A stretch of DNA of 64,000 bases from Brevipalpus yothersi (GCA_003956705.1 QZCP01000268.1:304495-368494); one strand, 5' to 3'. Shown: positions 25,629 through 38,300, counted from the stretch's first letter. Made by a program: numbers and translations. The notes: generated by a model from the letters alone, not told the origin.

Positions 25629-26435
25629 ATGCCTTCAGATGACCCGTAAGTATAATGTAATAATGTCCAGTTCGATATGGTATTTTATTTGAACATATGA
25701 ATATAAACATAAACACACATGATTGAATGATGTGTATGGTTTTATGCTGAATTGGTTTGATTAATATTCATGTATCCTTTCCTTTCAGAGCCAAATGTAT
25801 CATAATTCGTGAAATAAGTGATCCGAACGCTTTTGAAATATCCGAAAATGAGCTTGAAAAAGCTTTGGAAAGAGGCTGTAATCGAATTATTATTGAGCCT
25901 AAAAAATTAAGTGATGAAACAAGCACCTGGATACATGTGGGTGAATTTTTGGTTACCACCAGTATGATCTCTGGCTTTGGATCAATTGTCAGCTCCCTAC
26001 TATGGCCAAAAAGGTTCTACACTTATGTCCCTTTGGCTACCATCAGGTAAAAAAAATATTTGAAACACACATTGATTATGGATACGTACCATTCCGTAGC
26101 CAATCGACAGGTTTCGTTGGCAAAGGTTTCATTTGCTAAGCAATTTTTTTACCTACCAATACTTCCTCTTCCGTAGTTTGTTCAGCTCAACTGTGCATCA
26201 TAAATTATGGGAAACCGATCCATGTTCGAACTATAAAGTGGAAACTTTTACCAAAGATAATCTAGCTGGGCTCGAGCCATCCAAATTATCTTCGAGCTCG
26301 GTGGTATTAATCAAGCGGAGTCAATCTTTTCAGGATAGACTAGTCTTGATTCGAACAGCTATCTCGCTGCTTGCTGCCGCCTTTACCGCTTGGCGTATTT
26401 TCAGTTATTTCAGATCATCGACGCCTTGGTGGTGA
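25629..26435 (+). CDS. TMEM11: Transmembrane protein 11, mitochondrial (PMI homologue)
   Basis: Inner mitochondrial membrane protein needed for normal cristae and mitochondrial shape (known for human TMEM11 and fly PMI). Three exons, 25629-25645 (17 bases), 25789-26046 and 26177-26435, join in frame to 177 aa. Family landmarks are IIIREISDPNAFEISENELE (human form begins IIREVYDGENA), the IIIEPKKLSDETSTWIHVG segment, the ETDPCSNYKVE block around a conserved DPC-x-KYQVE motif, and SVVLIKRSQSFQDRL before a C-terminal hydrophobic helix. Two membrane segments are visible, at about 65-90 and 150-165. The first exon, reading MPSDDP, is very short, and its ATG is the only one that fits the splice phase. 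Confidence 0.9.
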
Positions 26436-26895
26436 CTGTCAGCCTACCTTAGATGGCCATTGTTTTACATCATCCTCTTGCTTTCTATTTCTTCTCACTT
26501 TATTTTTTACTTATGAAAAATTTCTCATTGTTTCTCAATGCGTACCCAAGTTATGACTTGAAGGTATTTCGCATCTAATTTTCTTTGTCAAACTCATACC
26601 CGATTCAGGTGATCATTATATTTTTTCCCAATGATTGAGCGTTGTATAATTCAAAATACATGATGAGCTAATGAATATTGTGATTCTGATACAGTCAAAA
26701 GAAAAGCTGATGGAAAGTTCATGAAATTACTCATGTAATCTACACATAATAGTTCAAACCGTAGCTTACAAATATTTTTTCTGCCAAAATCTGCTCTGAT
26801 GTCAATCTGCATCATATCTTATATTTCTTCTCTATCGCTTTTCAATATCGAAAGAAAAAAAGATCAATTGAAAATCTAACAAAAAAAAAATGTAA

Positions 26896-26901
26896 AATAA
26901 A
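26896..26901 (+). terminator. Possible polyadenylation signal for TMEM11
   Basis: AATAAA on the plus strand, 460 bases past the TMEM11 stop and just before the end of the convergent gene at 26949. No closer canonical signal is visible. Confidence 0.35.
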
Positions 26902-26948
26902 CTTGCCCTAATTGATTTGTAAAAATTTTCAACCCTTGTCAAGCTCGC

Positions 26949-27669
26949 TCACCAGCCACTATCATCAGTCTGATCCTCGCTTTCACCATCACTACTACCA
27001 CCCCCACCTCCACCACCCCAGCCCCAACCTTTACTTTGATAAGTCACTGCCTTTTCCATCACTGATCCTAGATTTTCGGTTTCGATAGGTTTTGCCATTG
27101 GTACATCGAAGTATTCGTAGCGTGGAATCACTATCGCCATAGTTCCACCACCTCCGCCACCTTTTTTACCCTTCTTTTTGCCTTTTTTACCTTTTTTACC
27201 TCCTTTTCCACCACCTTCATCTTCCCCATCATCTCCATCACGTCCACAATTACAGCTACAAGTTTGCATCTGTCCACTGTTTCCTCCCCATGAATCTGAC
27301 TCTTCCTCTTGCATCATGCTTTCCATCGGAATTGAGTCTAACATGGATGACTGGCTGCCTGAGAGAAAATTGGGAATATACATTTCGAAGATTTGAATAC
27401 ACGTGAAGTTTCGATTTTGTCATCAAATTTGAGACTGAATCAATTCGTTTCGAACAAATTATAAAGTTACAAAACTTACCAGAATTTGACCAAGAATCAT
27501 CCCTTTGACTAGCTGACTCAACCGATTTCATCATGGATCTTTGAGTGAAAGTTTCCTCTTTGATTCTGAAAATCCACTTTCTCAAATTAAATCTACTAAA
27601 AAATCCTGCTGAAACAAAATATGATGCTAGTATGGCAACACAATAAATTTTCAAAGTTTTGAAGTTCAT
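26949..27669 (-). CDS. Secreted Gly/Lys-rich protein with CxCxC motif (copy 1)
   Basis: Unrecognised family. Two exons, 27480-27669 and 26949-27358, join in phase to 199 aa. An N-terminal hydrophobic segment (YCVAILASYFVSA) looks like a signal peptide. The mature part has an acidic Ser/Trp stretch (EEESDSWGGNSG), then TCSCNCG, then a run of alternating Gly and Lys repeats, a short conserved-looking hydrophobic block (VIPRYEYFDVPMAKPIE), and a Gly-rich acidic tail ending DDSGW. The neighbour at 28012 on the opposite strand has the same order of elements (acidic-Trp, CNCNC, basic, VPRIRIIE, acidic end), so the two are probably paralogues. Possible roles, such as a cuticle-associated, silk-like or metal-binding protein, are speculation. 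An additional small intron just after the signal segment cannot be excluded. Confidence 0.65.
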
Positions 27670-27959
27670 CTTTCAGGTTAACATCATTTTTCACTTGGAG
27701 ACAAGTTCAAACAGTTAGTTGACCAAAAAAGGATCTTGTCGAAGATTCAAATTTTACATCTTCTCAGGTCACTGAAGATCATCATCATTATCAGTTCTTC
27801 GCAACGTAGATTATGCAATATGGTCATACTTTTTCAATGCCTGATTCATAGAGCATATCTTAATTTCTTTTCAATTCTTGTCATCATCAGTCGAGCTCCC
27901 CAAATTAATTGAATAAGCATCAAAAAGGTACTGTACCTTGCTAAAAAAGCGCGGATCCC

Positions 27960-27967
27960 TATATAAA
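27960..27967 (+). promoter_or_regulatory. TATA box of the second CxCxC gene
   Basis: TATATAAA on the plus strand. With usual spacing, transcription would begin near 27990. That is downstream of the first in-frame ATG (27973) and upstream of the tandem ATGs at 28012/28015, so it decides the start of the gene. Confidence 0.6.
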
Positions 27968-28011
27968 TGTAGATGAACTCTCTTTCGATTTTAATTGCAC
28001 TCGAAGAATCG

Positions 28012-28353
28012 ATGATGAGGTTAATCATTTTGATAGTTGTAATTTTTCTGTTCATCTCGGACGACACTGCATTTGCAGGCAAGAAGGGTGGTAAAAAAAT
28101 GAAAGGCGGTGATCAAGAAGATGGTGGTGAAGATAATTGGGAAGCATATGGTGCTAGTCCACAGTGTAATTGTAATTGTGATAGTGAGAAAACCAAAGTG
28201 ATAGCTATGGAAAAAGTTGTTCGAGTGCCAAGAATCCGAATTATCGAGAAAGGATCGGACAATCTCAAATTTCACAAGGCAAGTTCTCAGGTTGGAACGG
28301 TTGTCGAAATGCCAAATATGGAAACACTTGATATGGATTCTTGGGACTCTTAA
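28012..28353 (+). CDS. Small secreted protein with CxCxC motif (copy 2)
   Basis: Unrecognised family, about 113 aa, single exon. The start at 28012 (MMRLIILIVVIFLFI) gives a clean signal peptide with likely cleavage after DDTAFA, and fits the TATA box at 27960. An upstream ATG at 27973 would hide the signal peptide. The mature protein begins GKKGGKKMKGG, followed by an acidic stretch with tryptophan (GGEDNWEAYG), QCNCNCDSEK, a hydrophobic/basic block (VVRVPRIRIIEKG) and an acidic end (DMDSWDS). It is shorter than its divergent neighbour at 26949 and lacks the long Gly runs. Three closely spaced cysteines without others suggest metal binding or inter-chain disulfides; this is inference. Confidence 0.65.
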   Translation: MMRLIILIVVIFLFISDDTAFAGKKGGKKMKGGDQEDGGEDNWEAYGASPQCNCNCDSEKTKVIAMEKVVRVPRIRIIEKGSDNLKFHKASSQVGTVVEMPNMETLDMDSWDS

Positions 28354-29193
28354 TTTTTCATTTATCAACCCATACCTACCTCATCAATCTTGCTAATTAA
28401 TCGAATTGGATCAAAGGAAATTGGTTTCTATCCAGATTGAAAAAAGTTTCGTCCATAGATCGGTATGAAGCAAAGAAGTCAATTTCATCTCTTCATGGAC
28501 CTGAGAAAACCACTCATTTGAATTGAAAGTTCAAATTATTATAGCTCATGGATTTCAGTATCGAACGAATGGAGACTTCATGATAATTATGTTTGCTGGA
28601 TAAAAAGTTCGACGGATAGTTAAGAATGGTCAAGGAAATTCCATTGATCTTACACAAGAGGAACCAGCATGTTATCGTGGATACATTTTATACTCGACAG
28701 CGTCTTGCAATAATGATTCGAATTTTTCATCTAAAGAGTTCTATTGCTCTCTGATGAAATATTTTTTGCTGGTTCCTCTTATTATTTCCATTCAGAACTT
28801 TTGCATAATCATCTTCGTTATGCAACGATACCTGGTACCTGCTTAGCGATTCTTGTAGAAATCTTGTAATCCTACATTGCTCCGAGGAAAATTTCCACCT
28901 CGTTATATATGCTCACTATTGTCACCATACATAGTTTAACATGCATCTATACAAGTCATGTCACAAAATAATTCCTTAAAATTTGTAATTAAAGTATTTT
29001 TCGAATTATCAGGAGAGAAAACCAGAGTCGATATTCTTGATCAGTATCCGATCCTCTATCAGTTTTTTTGCAAACATTCAACTCTGTTTGTTTTGGTTCT
29101 CACATTGAGTTTCATCTTTTTGAACGTTCAACATTCCCCTTCAAATCGGTGTATATTCATTTGATTGTATTGTAATCATCTTCATACCACATT
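28354..29193. other. Intergenic region with a 14-base inverted repeat
   Basis: No gene seen. A perfect inverted repeat, AAGAGGAACCAGCA at 28656-28669 and its complement at 28767-28780, encloses about 97 bases. Confidence 0.6.
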
Positions 29194-29572
29194 ATGGAAG
29201 CCAAATCTAGTCCAAATCAGGCTAAAGGTGATTCCAATCAAGCTCAAGCCAATCCAGAATTGAAGGATATTGGTGATGTTGGACATTTAGTGAGTATTGT
29301 GTGATACTTATGTGGGTGGCTATCTTATCTTTGCTGAGAGATTTAATATTTCATTCTAGGTTCAAACATTTCTTCAACAAGTTCAAGATAAATTTCAAAT
29401 GATGTCAGATCAAATACTTAATCGCATTGATGAGATGGCTCATCGGATCGATGATTTGGAACAAAATCTCACCGAACTCATGCAGCAAGCCGGTGTTTCG
29501 GACGAAGCTGCAGGATCAAATGCATTGAATCGAACTAGCAATGCGAGCGACAGTGTGGAAGGAAAACAATGA
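29194..29572 (+). CDS. HSBP1: Heat shock factor-binding protein 1
   Basis: Small coiled-coil protein that binds HSF1 trimers and dampens the heat-shock response. Two exons, 29194-29289 and 29360-29572, joined through GTGAGT and CTAG, give 102 aa. The signature is the hydrophobic heptad coil [20 protein letters not shown] followed by [20 protein letters not shown], nearly identical across animals. The extra 20-odd residues at the N-terminus and the Ser/Asn-rich tail are common variable parts. The gene is convergent with RABGGTA, whose stop lies 270 bases away. Confidence 0.96.
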
Positions 29573-29841
29573 GGAATCATCGAATATAATTATTCATCAC
29601 TCACTCTATGTTTCATCATATTTGCATCGATATCTGTCGATGTTTCTACTATAAATCACAAGTCTCATCTCACAAGTTTTCCATGTCCTGTCTTCCTCTC
29701 TTTTTTCTCGCACTTTTTGTGGTCAGAGGCACTCAGCACAATCATGTAATTAAAATCCAAAGAACTGTTTATATGTGTTTGTTTCATTAGCCAAGCTTTT
29801 ACAAAGCGTTTCTTATGATGTATGATAAGTTATAGAAAATT

Positions 29842-32528
29842 TCAGATGTCTATATGAATATCAACTAGAGGAGAAACTGTGGAGAGAAGATTTTATCCAT
29901 CAGTTCTGGTGTTAAATGGCACGCAAATCAAGATTACTTACGAATTTTCTTAACATCATCTTCGTTGGTCACTTTATTGCTTTTGATGCATAAGTTTTTC
30001 AAGGCAGAGCAATTTTTCAATGGCTCCAGAGCTTCAATATCAAGTGCTAAAACGAAAAAGAAAAGATTAGTTCATTCAAAAAAGGCGTGGCTAAATGAAC
30101 TAACCATTATCATTGAGAGATAGTTTCTTGAGTGAGACCATTTTAAGCGTTCTCTGGATGAATCGTATCTGATTTCGATCGAGAATTAATTCTTCAAGAA
30201 CTACAAGGCTGTTGAATAGATCAGGAATTCTAGAAAAACAATTTCCTGATAGATCCAAATGTCTTAGATGAGTTAAACGATCGATATGATATAGACAGGT
30301 CAAAGATGAATCAGTCAAATGGAGTTGATCTGAATTTTGAGCTTGTTCTAAATTGGATTCGATGACACATTTACTCTCTGGAAAGTGAAAAGAAAGAAGA
30401 GATTAGTTGGACAAAGAGAAACATCATGGATATACTCACTTTGATCTAAGTAGTAATTCTCTCTCATTGGATCTAGAGCTCTCAGTTCTTCGAACTTATT
30501 TGCTTGCAATTTTCCTTGTATCGATGAGAGAATAAGATTGACCCCTAGAATGAAATGGTTCATTATCAATCACAATTCTTTAGAAGATAGATGATAAATC
30601 CTTACATTTGTTCTTTGGTTCTAGTTCGTAAATATCCAAAAGCTGTTTGTAGTTTTCACCGGTCAATTTTGAGTTGGGATTCAAACCTTTTCCGTGTGGA
30701 AAATCTCCTAATACAGTCCAAAATAAATTCGCTGATGAAGATGAGATTAGAATATCGTAAGATTTTCCCCGAAAATCAAAAAGTAGTCGGCTTATGGAAG
30801 CTTCTCCAAGATCTAGAAACCAAATATGGGAAGATGAATCATTGTGATTTCTCCAGTTGAGATGCTTAATCTCTTTAACTTCTTGGTCGGAAGGCTGATA
30901 CTTGAGATGATCGAATGGAGGGTTCTTGAATGACTCATGAAATTGGAAAACTACTCTACTTTGTGAAGGATCGAAAATAAGTCGATATATTGGGTCAGAA
31001 GGCTGAGGTGGCTGATAAGTTATAAATTGATCTGCAGCTATAAGCCACTTGTAATAAAACCAAGGAGATTGGTCATTAGGATCGGTGAAAATTGCTTTCA
31101 TAACGACATCATGCTCTTTTTGCCAGATATCGTTAAGATCTAGAATTTTTTCTCGGTGAGCACGGGTGAGCAGGGAGCTTCGATAATAGAAGGAAGAAAA
31201 ATTGGAGAAATTTTTCTTTATCTTCTTCTCAGTCAGCTCTAATTCTTGCTTCAAGTCAATTTGACAATGGTTGCACAAAAATCTCAAATGATTCCAACAA
31301 TGAACTGTAAAAAAAGATGGTGTAGGTAAAGCATGAGATTTTTTTCATTGAAGTCTGAACACTCACAATTCCGCTCATCGAAGGTTAAGAATCTCTCACA
31401 GGCTTTGAGTTCATCTTTTGGTTCCTGTTAGAAAAAAGCAAAAAGAGAAATTGGAATATGCAAATTAGGATTTTCATTTGCTAGTGTTCAATCAGAATTC
31501 TCCAGAGCTCGAAGAACGAACTCAGGAGTAGATAGATTTTCATCCATTTAAGTGAATATTGCTAGAAAATTTGATCCTGCAATTCTTTTCATCGGTATGA
31601 ATGAAGAAGAGTTATCTTGCCAGTGAACAAATCTTCATTGGAAAGCTGAAATTGATTCATATAAAATCAAGAGAAGTAAGCGATGAATCTGTCAATGAAG
31701 TCACTATGAGACAAGATAGTGACTGATCAATAAATGTCAGACTCACCCATTTTTCTATCTTTAGATTTCGCGAAGTGATCATTTTGATGACAAACATTCT
31801 CTGATACCATGAAGCATAAGACTTTGGTTGCTCAACCAGACAAGTGACGGTGAAATCTAATTCCTTCTTCATAAGTTGCGCCATCAACTTCTCATTTTCG
31901 AGCGACCATTGTTTTTGCCTATCCTCCACAGACAATTCAGTTTTGGAGGCGTTTTGAATTTGATCCTTAGAATCTCCACTTTCATTGACCTTTTCAGCAC
32001 AAATTTGATTAGCACTATTGCAATCTACTGATGATGCCTGTTTTCCATCATTTTGCTCGGGCAATGTATCACAAGGTGGTGAAGAATGGATATCGCCGGC
32101 GATTTCAGATGCCTCAGCGGCAGAATTCTCATTGAGCTTAATCGAATTGTTAGGATGTCCATTTTTCTCCCAATCAAGTATGATCTCACGCCTAATATTC
32201 CACAGAACATGAGTGTCCGGCATTTGAGGTATCAACAGGGTGGTGATGGAGTAGGCTTTTTCGTCGTAACATCCATTTTTTCTCTGCAAATTAGCAACAA
32301 TCAAAATAAACATCCCACAAACTACCCACTGATGATAATTTACCTTATCAAATAGAATATCAAGAGATTCTCTCAACATTTTAGCTTGTTCAGCATCTTT
32401 TTGATTTTGTTCTGCCTTGATCTCCTCCGGCGTCTTGATCTTGATCCTCCCATGCTGTAAGCATATGAACGAACAGTAAATCATCCCCCTATCGTGCAAT
32501 CATACTCATGTCACAATCAACTTACCAT
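29842..32528 (-). CDS. RABGGTA: Geranylgeranyl transferase type-2 subunit alpha (Rab prenylation)
   Basis: Alpha subunit of Rab geranylgeranyl transferase, which with RABGGTB and REP prenylates Rab GTPases. Nine exons join in frame to 641 aa: 32526-32528, 32344-32454, 31747-32283, 31367-31424, 30606-31304, 30440-30544, 30105-30377, 29942-30046 and 29842-29876. The N-terminus M/HGRIKIKTPEE matches the family start. Prenyltransferase alpha repeats show as HVLWNIRREIIL, KSYASWYQRMFVI, FHCWNHLRFL and PWFYYKWLI. The C-terminus has leucine-rich repeats (LRHLDLSGNCFSRIP, LEELILDRNQIRFI). An acidic, Ser/Asn-rich insert of about 70 residues in the third exon makes it longer than the ~567 aa human protein. 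The start codon stands alone in its coding exon. The last exon is inferred; reading past the previous donor would stop at once. Confidence 0.94.
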
Positions 32529-32841
32529 GATTTATCATGAAATAAGACAATTTCAAAACCCAAAACACAACAGGAAAAAAAACTTTACAATTTATTGAAT
32601 AATTTTGCTCCGCTAATGTTTCTGGAAATTATTTTCCCAAGAATCTTAAACTGTTCAAGTGAAACTGTTTCACCCGCTTATGACATCATTCACATGTTTA
32701 TGCCGGCTGATGCTGCTCTCTAGTGTAAGAACGATGTTGGAAGAACTTGGTAGGAATCCAGAATCGAGAGAATTCTTGATTCTTGATTGGTAGCATTTTT
32801 GAGCCTCAGCTTAGTGCACCCAGTGTGATGATGAAATGTGG

Positions 32842-32897
<56 letters not shown>

Positions 32898-33249
32898 TTT
32901 CCAGCAAGATCTGATAGAGAGTCTGAGCTTGGATTATGTTGAGCAACCAAATTCAGCTTTGAGTTGTGACTGGATGAGCTCTTTCTAAGCTTTTGATTGA
33001 AAAAAAGCGACTTGTCCAGATGATCATTATTCAGATACTTTTCTTTCTACCTCGGGATCATCAATTTATTCTTTTTCTTTCTCCAATTTGAAGTATCTCC
33101 TTTCGAGATGGAGAGAGAAAAAATTGGTACATGAGGCATGAATTTAAGATGGCACTAGTAACATTATGTGGTTCATTCATCGAATTATTACATGAGAACT
33201 GCGAGCAAGTCTCACTTTGTTCACAACAAAAGTGAGCATCTTTCAACAT

Positions 33250-33284
<35 letters not shown>

Positions 33285-33682
33285 GGGAAGGGCTCATCAA
33301 ATTGTTAGAGTGAAAAAAAATCTTGACATGTTGAAAGAGAGAAAGAGAGAAAATGAGATTTGAGTTGTTCAAATGTTGGCTGAACAGATAATTGGTAGGT
33401 GGGCTACACTTCATGGCTCGATTTCGTTTTCCCAGTTGTGATGTGATAATCTGATTTGATAATCATCGTAATTATCACACACCATCGGATCAAATTGTAG
33501 TTCAATCTAGAAAGATCATCTGGAAAGATGAAGGCAAAGATGAGTAAAAACGGAGGCTGCTCTTTTTTGAGTATTCATAAATTTCAATGCATAACTTTCA
33601 TTCTATCCTCCTCTTTTCATGTACATCCCTAAGCTAGTTTCACATTTTTCGCTTCCTCTTCTTTCATCACGTCCAATTTTCT

Positions 33683-33732
<50 letters not shown>

Positions 33733-35396
33733 GAGTATCATTATTTCCAATTAATCCATGCTTGCTTCTCAATCAAATAACAAATCACGATAGCCAATAC
33801 AGTAGAAGTATGGTGTGTATGTGATGGTAAGTTTTATTTAACAAACTGGCGAGTGAATAAAAGTCAGCTTTGTACATGAGAAACGATGATACAAAATGAT
33901 CACCTTTTACACGATCCCAGTGAGAGAGCACTAATAAAATTAATCTTGTTCGCTCAAAGGCATGCAAGAAGATCTATTAGTTGGTGGTGAGAAAGGGTTG
34001 AGTAACCTTTTTTGACAGGATGCTTGGATGACCAAATAACTTTCTGAGAGATGATGATGAACTTGAAAAAGGATGATTTTGATTGAGTTAACTCGAATTA
34101 TCAAGCTCAAATCTCAATGTTTAGAGGATCAATAGAGGAGCCTTTCAAACATTTCCTACAGTAATCAGAGAGCGAATAGAATTTTATCTTCCAATAAAAT
34201 CATCAGATTCTCAAGGATATACATGATCACTCATTGATCTGAAATCGATGCCTCAACATCTAATAGACCTTAGATATCATTCTAGTGTGCTCGAGTGAAC
34301 TCTATTCGACTTCAATAAATCAATTTGAGTTGAGTGTGAGTGAAACAGAATCCGATTGGAAAATGATTCAGGGAATTCAATTTATCACTCAGTCAACGTT
34401 TGATTGCTCTATACATGAAGAATAGATAGATAGAGAGAAATGAACTGGCAAGATCATTTGCTTGCCATCGGAGTAATCCTTTTCTTGGATGATCATTCGA
34501 TTCGAAGATCATGTTCAGCTTTATTCGTTCGATTTGTTTTTACAGATACTAGATAAATGGTCGTTTTTATTACTCAGTTTTTTTTCGGTTACACTTTTCT
34601 CGCCTGCTTGGCAATCAATAGAAGACCAATACAATCTTCATTATTTAAAACAAACCTCAGTCTGATCAAAACCAAGCTGTCAACCGGTTTGTAATCAGCG
34701 CTTAGTTATGATCCTCAAATAGTATCAGTTTTCTGAATATCAAACAGTGCACAGTTGATATCCAGAAATGGACAAACTTAAATTTTTTTTGACTGTACAA
34801 TTACAATTACATAATTTCAATTATCACCCTCTCTATCCCACAACCGTGTTTTATCACACGAGTGAGTGAGTGCTGCACAGCAGCCATAATTAGCTGTCCT
34901 CGCGGCCAGAGGATGAGCCACAACTTGGTTTCTTGATCACACATATTCACAGTCATTACACCAAATATGGTTTGACTATGATCGGAATCATGTCGCATAT
35001 GCCACTCATACCATCAAGTTGTGAACAGGGCCACTCCACTATTGAGTTGAACAGAATTCATCAACAAAAAAATGTTGATCATTATGTTGATGATAAGAAC
35101 AATTTAAATGATGATCAGGCTGATCTTGGTGAGAAAATATATTCGCTCCCTCTTCATCTCATACTTGGGCTTAGACTAGTCGGAGAATATTGATGAAGTG
35201 GGAAGGATGAGAGGGAGAGAGAGAAGAAGAAGAAGATGAAAACGGAGAAGAGTGATACCAAGAGATGGAAAACCAAGTCTGGTCGATAAACTTTTCAACG
35301 ATAGAACTGGTTTGCAGAAGTCTCAATAGTGTAAGTAGTCAGGCCAATCGAGGGGAATTTTATAAGCGAATTAAGACGCTTAGCTTATCATTTTGA
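32529..35396. other. Intergenic region between RABGGTA and the AUTS2-like gene
   Basis: No gene seen in 2.9 kb. (CT)n tracts lie at 32846-32894, 33249-33272 and 33684-33726. Part may be the 3' UTR of the AUTS2-like gene. The short open frames lack domains. Confidence 0.55.
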
Positions 35397-38300
35397 TTAC
35401 CCATTTGTTTCTCGGGGCGCTTCTTTGGCTAATTTTTCAGTCAAAGGTGCTCCGCCACCAGATGAATTGAGAATGTTATACCTTTGTAAAAGATGTTCAC
35501 GTTCATACAATTCACGGCGAGAAGCGAAATCTCTGTGTAAAGCGTGGGGAGAAGGAGATGGGAACAGCGATCGCATGGCTAATTCAGTTGTTAAACTGGG
35601 TGGAAGGTGTGATGGTCCAAAATGAGATTGGGCAAGATGCGGCATGGGAGGACCGGGTAGACCAGGCAAGCCGAAAAAGTCTATTAAACGATTTCGATCT
35701 AATGCACCGGCCATGCCTGGCGGAGGAGGAACTGGCAAGCCTAATGGTGAGGGCAGTGGACTCGCAGGAAGAAGAGATGAGTGGGATGCGCCAGGAAGAG
35801 ATGCAGAACACAGTGATGGTGGCAAAGAGCTTATGGAAGATACAGAGGATGCTGATGATGGTGTCAATGAGGAGAGTAGAGAGTATGAAACAGAGGATGG
35901 TGATATAATGGAGTTAGGATTGTGATTGTGATTGTTGATCTTGTTAATACTGCTACTACTAGCAGTTGACTTATTATCACTCAGGAGAGAATCACTAGAA
36001 CATCGGGAGCCGTCAGCAGTGGAAAATTTGTTTTTGTCACTTGGGTGATGAAGATGGCGGTTATTACTGAGAATATCTTTTTGTCGCTCTTCTTTCACGG
36101 AAAACTCACTATAGCTTCGATCAGGAAAGGCACTATTAAGATCAGTTTTTATCATCTTATTCCTACTGGAATTACCGGAAGGCTCTGGAGATCGACATCT
36201 CTCCCTTTTATTTCTGACATTTGCACTATTAATACTGCTATCAGAGGATTCCTTGTCCCAATCACGTCTTAAACCAGTCCCATTATCACTGTTGACTGAA
36301 CCATTGCCATGATGATGAGTAGTGTGATTAGAATCACCATCTCGAGAGTTGTTGGTCCAACTATTCGAGTGATGAGGAACAGGCACACGGCTATTAAGTG
36401 CATATTTATAAGTATCACGGCGTGATTCATTCTTGTCATCACTTCTACTGCTGTGAGTAGATCGACTGTGCTCCGGTCTAGTGGGTGTGAAGCCTGTGGT
36501 ATCACTACTTCTTCTAGAATCATCGGAACAAAGTGAAAGAGAGGATGAAGGCGATTTTCCCTTAATCAATGAGTCGTCTTGATGATGGTGATGAGATGAA
36601 GACGAAGAACGTTCAGCCTCCGCTTTGAGGCCTCCCCAACCGGCTGAGTTAAGAGATGAAAATGGCGATGACACTGACCAATTGTTTGCAGCAGCTACTG
36701 CCGCTGCCACACTTCGAGACCAAGCATCATTGGTCGCTGGATTTGGAGGGCCAAATAAGCTCGGTGGAGTGGGTGCTGGATGACCGGGTGGGCCAGGTGG
36801 CACTAGGCCGCTGAGCGGTGGTGGAGGTGGAACCATTCCGGGTGCTAAACCTGGCACTAAACTGTTAGGAAAGGGAGTTCGTAGGTCTCGCAAGAACGGA
36901 CTAGGCCCAAATGCAGCTGCGTGATGAGCATTCGCAAGTGAATTAGGATCGGGTAATGGGCGAGCTAGCGAATGGCCTGAGGCTGCAGTAAGTAGAGATG
37001 ATGAAAAGGAAGATAAATCGCCTGGCCTAGGTGCTAGCGAAAGGAGGCTGTTGTTGTAAGATTTAAGCAGATCGGCTGGACTGGGATGGCTTGGTGCGGT
37101 AAGTTTACTGAAAGTGGCCTGGGAAGGAGTGGAAGATGATGACGTGGATGATAATGCTGAGGCCATGGAGAGAGAAAACGAAGATGATATCGCCACAGCA
37201 ACAGAGGTTGGAAATGAAGATGCCGATCCACTAGCAGAATTCGTGGTTGCCAGTGACAGTGAAGAACCATTCTTCAGGAGAGGATCTAATTGTGGTGATG
37301 GCATCTTGTGACGGCGAATCTCCCAAGCAATGCGGGCATGCATAGCATTCCAACGACCAGGCTGACCAAGAAGGGAAGAAAAAGAGCGGAAAGAGAAGAA
37401 TTAAGTGGATGTTTAAAAGATTCACTAGGGCTAGGTGGAAGGGAAAGGAGAAGAAAAAGAAGATGAAGAAGACCAAGTCGTCGAGAAAGAGGAGAGGTTT
37501 GAGAAAATAAAGTGAAAGAATCAAGATGAGAGCCGAGATGAGAGGAGAAGAGAAGAGAAGAGAAGAGAAGAGAAGAGAGAAATGAGAGAATAAAAGAGGC
37601 GATGGGAGTAGTGAGATTGGCAAGAGGAGTCACTAATTCAGGTGTAGGATTGACGAAGAATGTAATTAGAGGATGAGATTAGAGGTAAAACATGAGTTAG
37701 CAAGAGTTAGATGATGTTAAATGAGGGATGGCTCTTCGCGATAATCAAATTATCCGTAAATGTGATTTAGCCACAGAACAGAGGATGTGGAAGCTGAAAA
37801 TAGGATAGAGAGCTGTATATAAGCTGGAGAAAATGGGAGAAGAGAAAGAAAGAAAGAAAGACATAGAAAGAGAGAAGAGAGAGCATGAGAAGTGGACGCA
37901 ACTAACTCAATCGATCTTGTAGTTAGACAACACAATTGGGAGAACAATGGCTAGTAAGCATCGGAAAACTTGTGGGGATCACTACCGGTGGAAACATGAA
38001 CGCTTCGATTACTGTGGTGCGTGTGACTATCTCTCCTTCTCGCTAGCTTATACCTACTTAAAGAGTCTCAAGAGCAACACTTGTTTGAAATGAAAAAAAA
38101 GTGTATAAGTAATAGTGAGTGGAAAAGCAGCTTATAGAAAGAGAGAGATGAATATTATTCGAATCGACAAAGTTGTAACGGAATGGTTGAAAAATAATCG
38201 GCAGAGATGGGCGAAAACATATTGAATTCATTCATTCTTTTTTTTCTTTATGCTCCTTGAAACACTCGATACTATGCGATGCTAAATATCGATCATAGAA

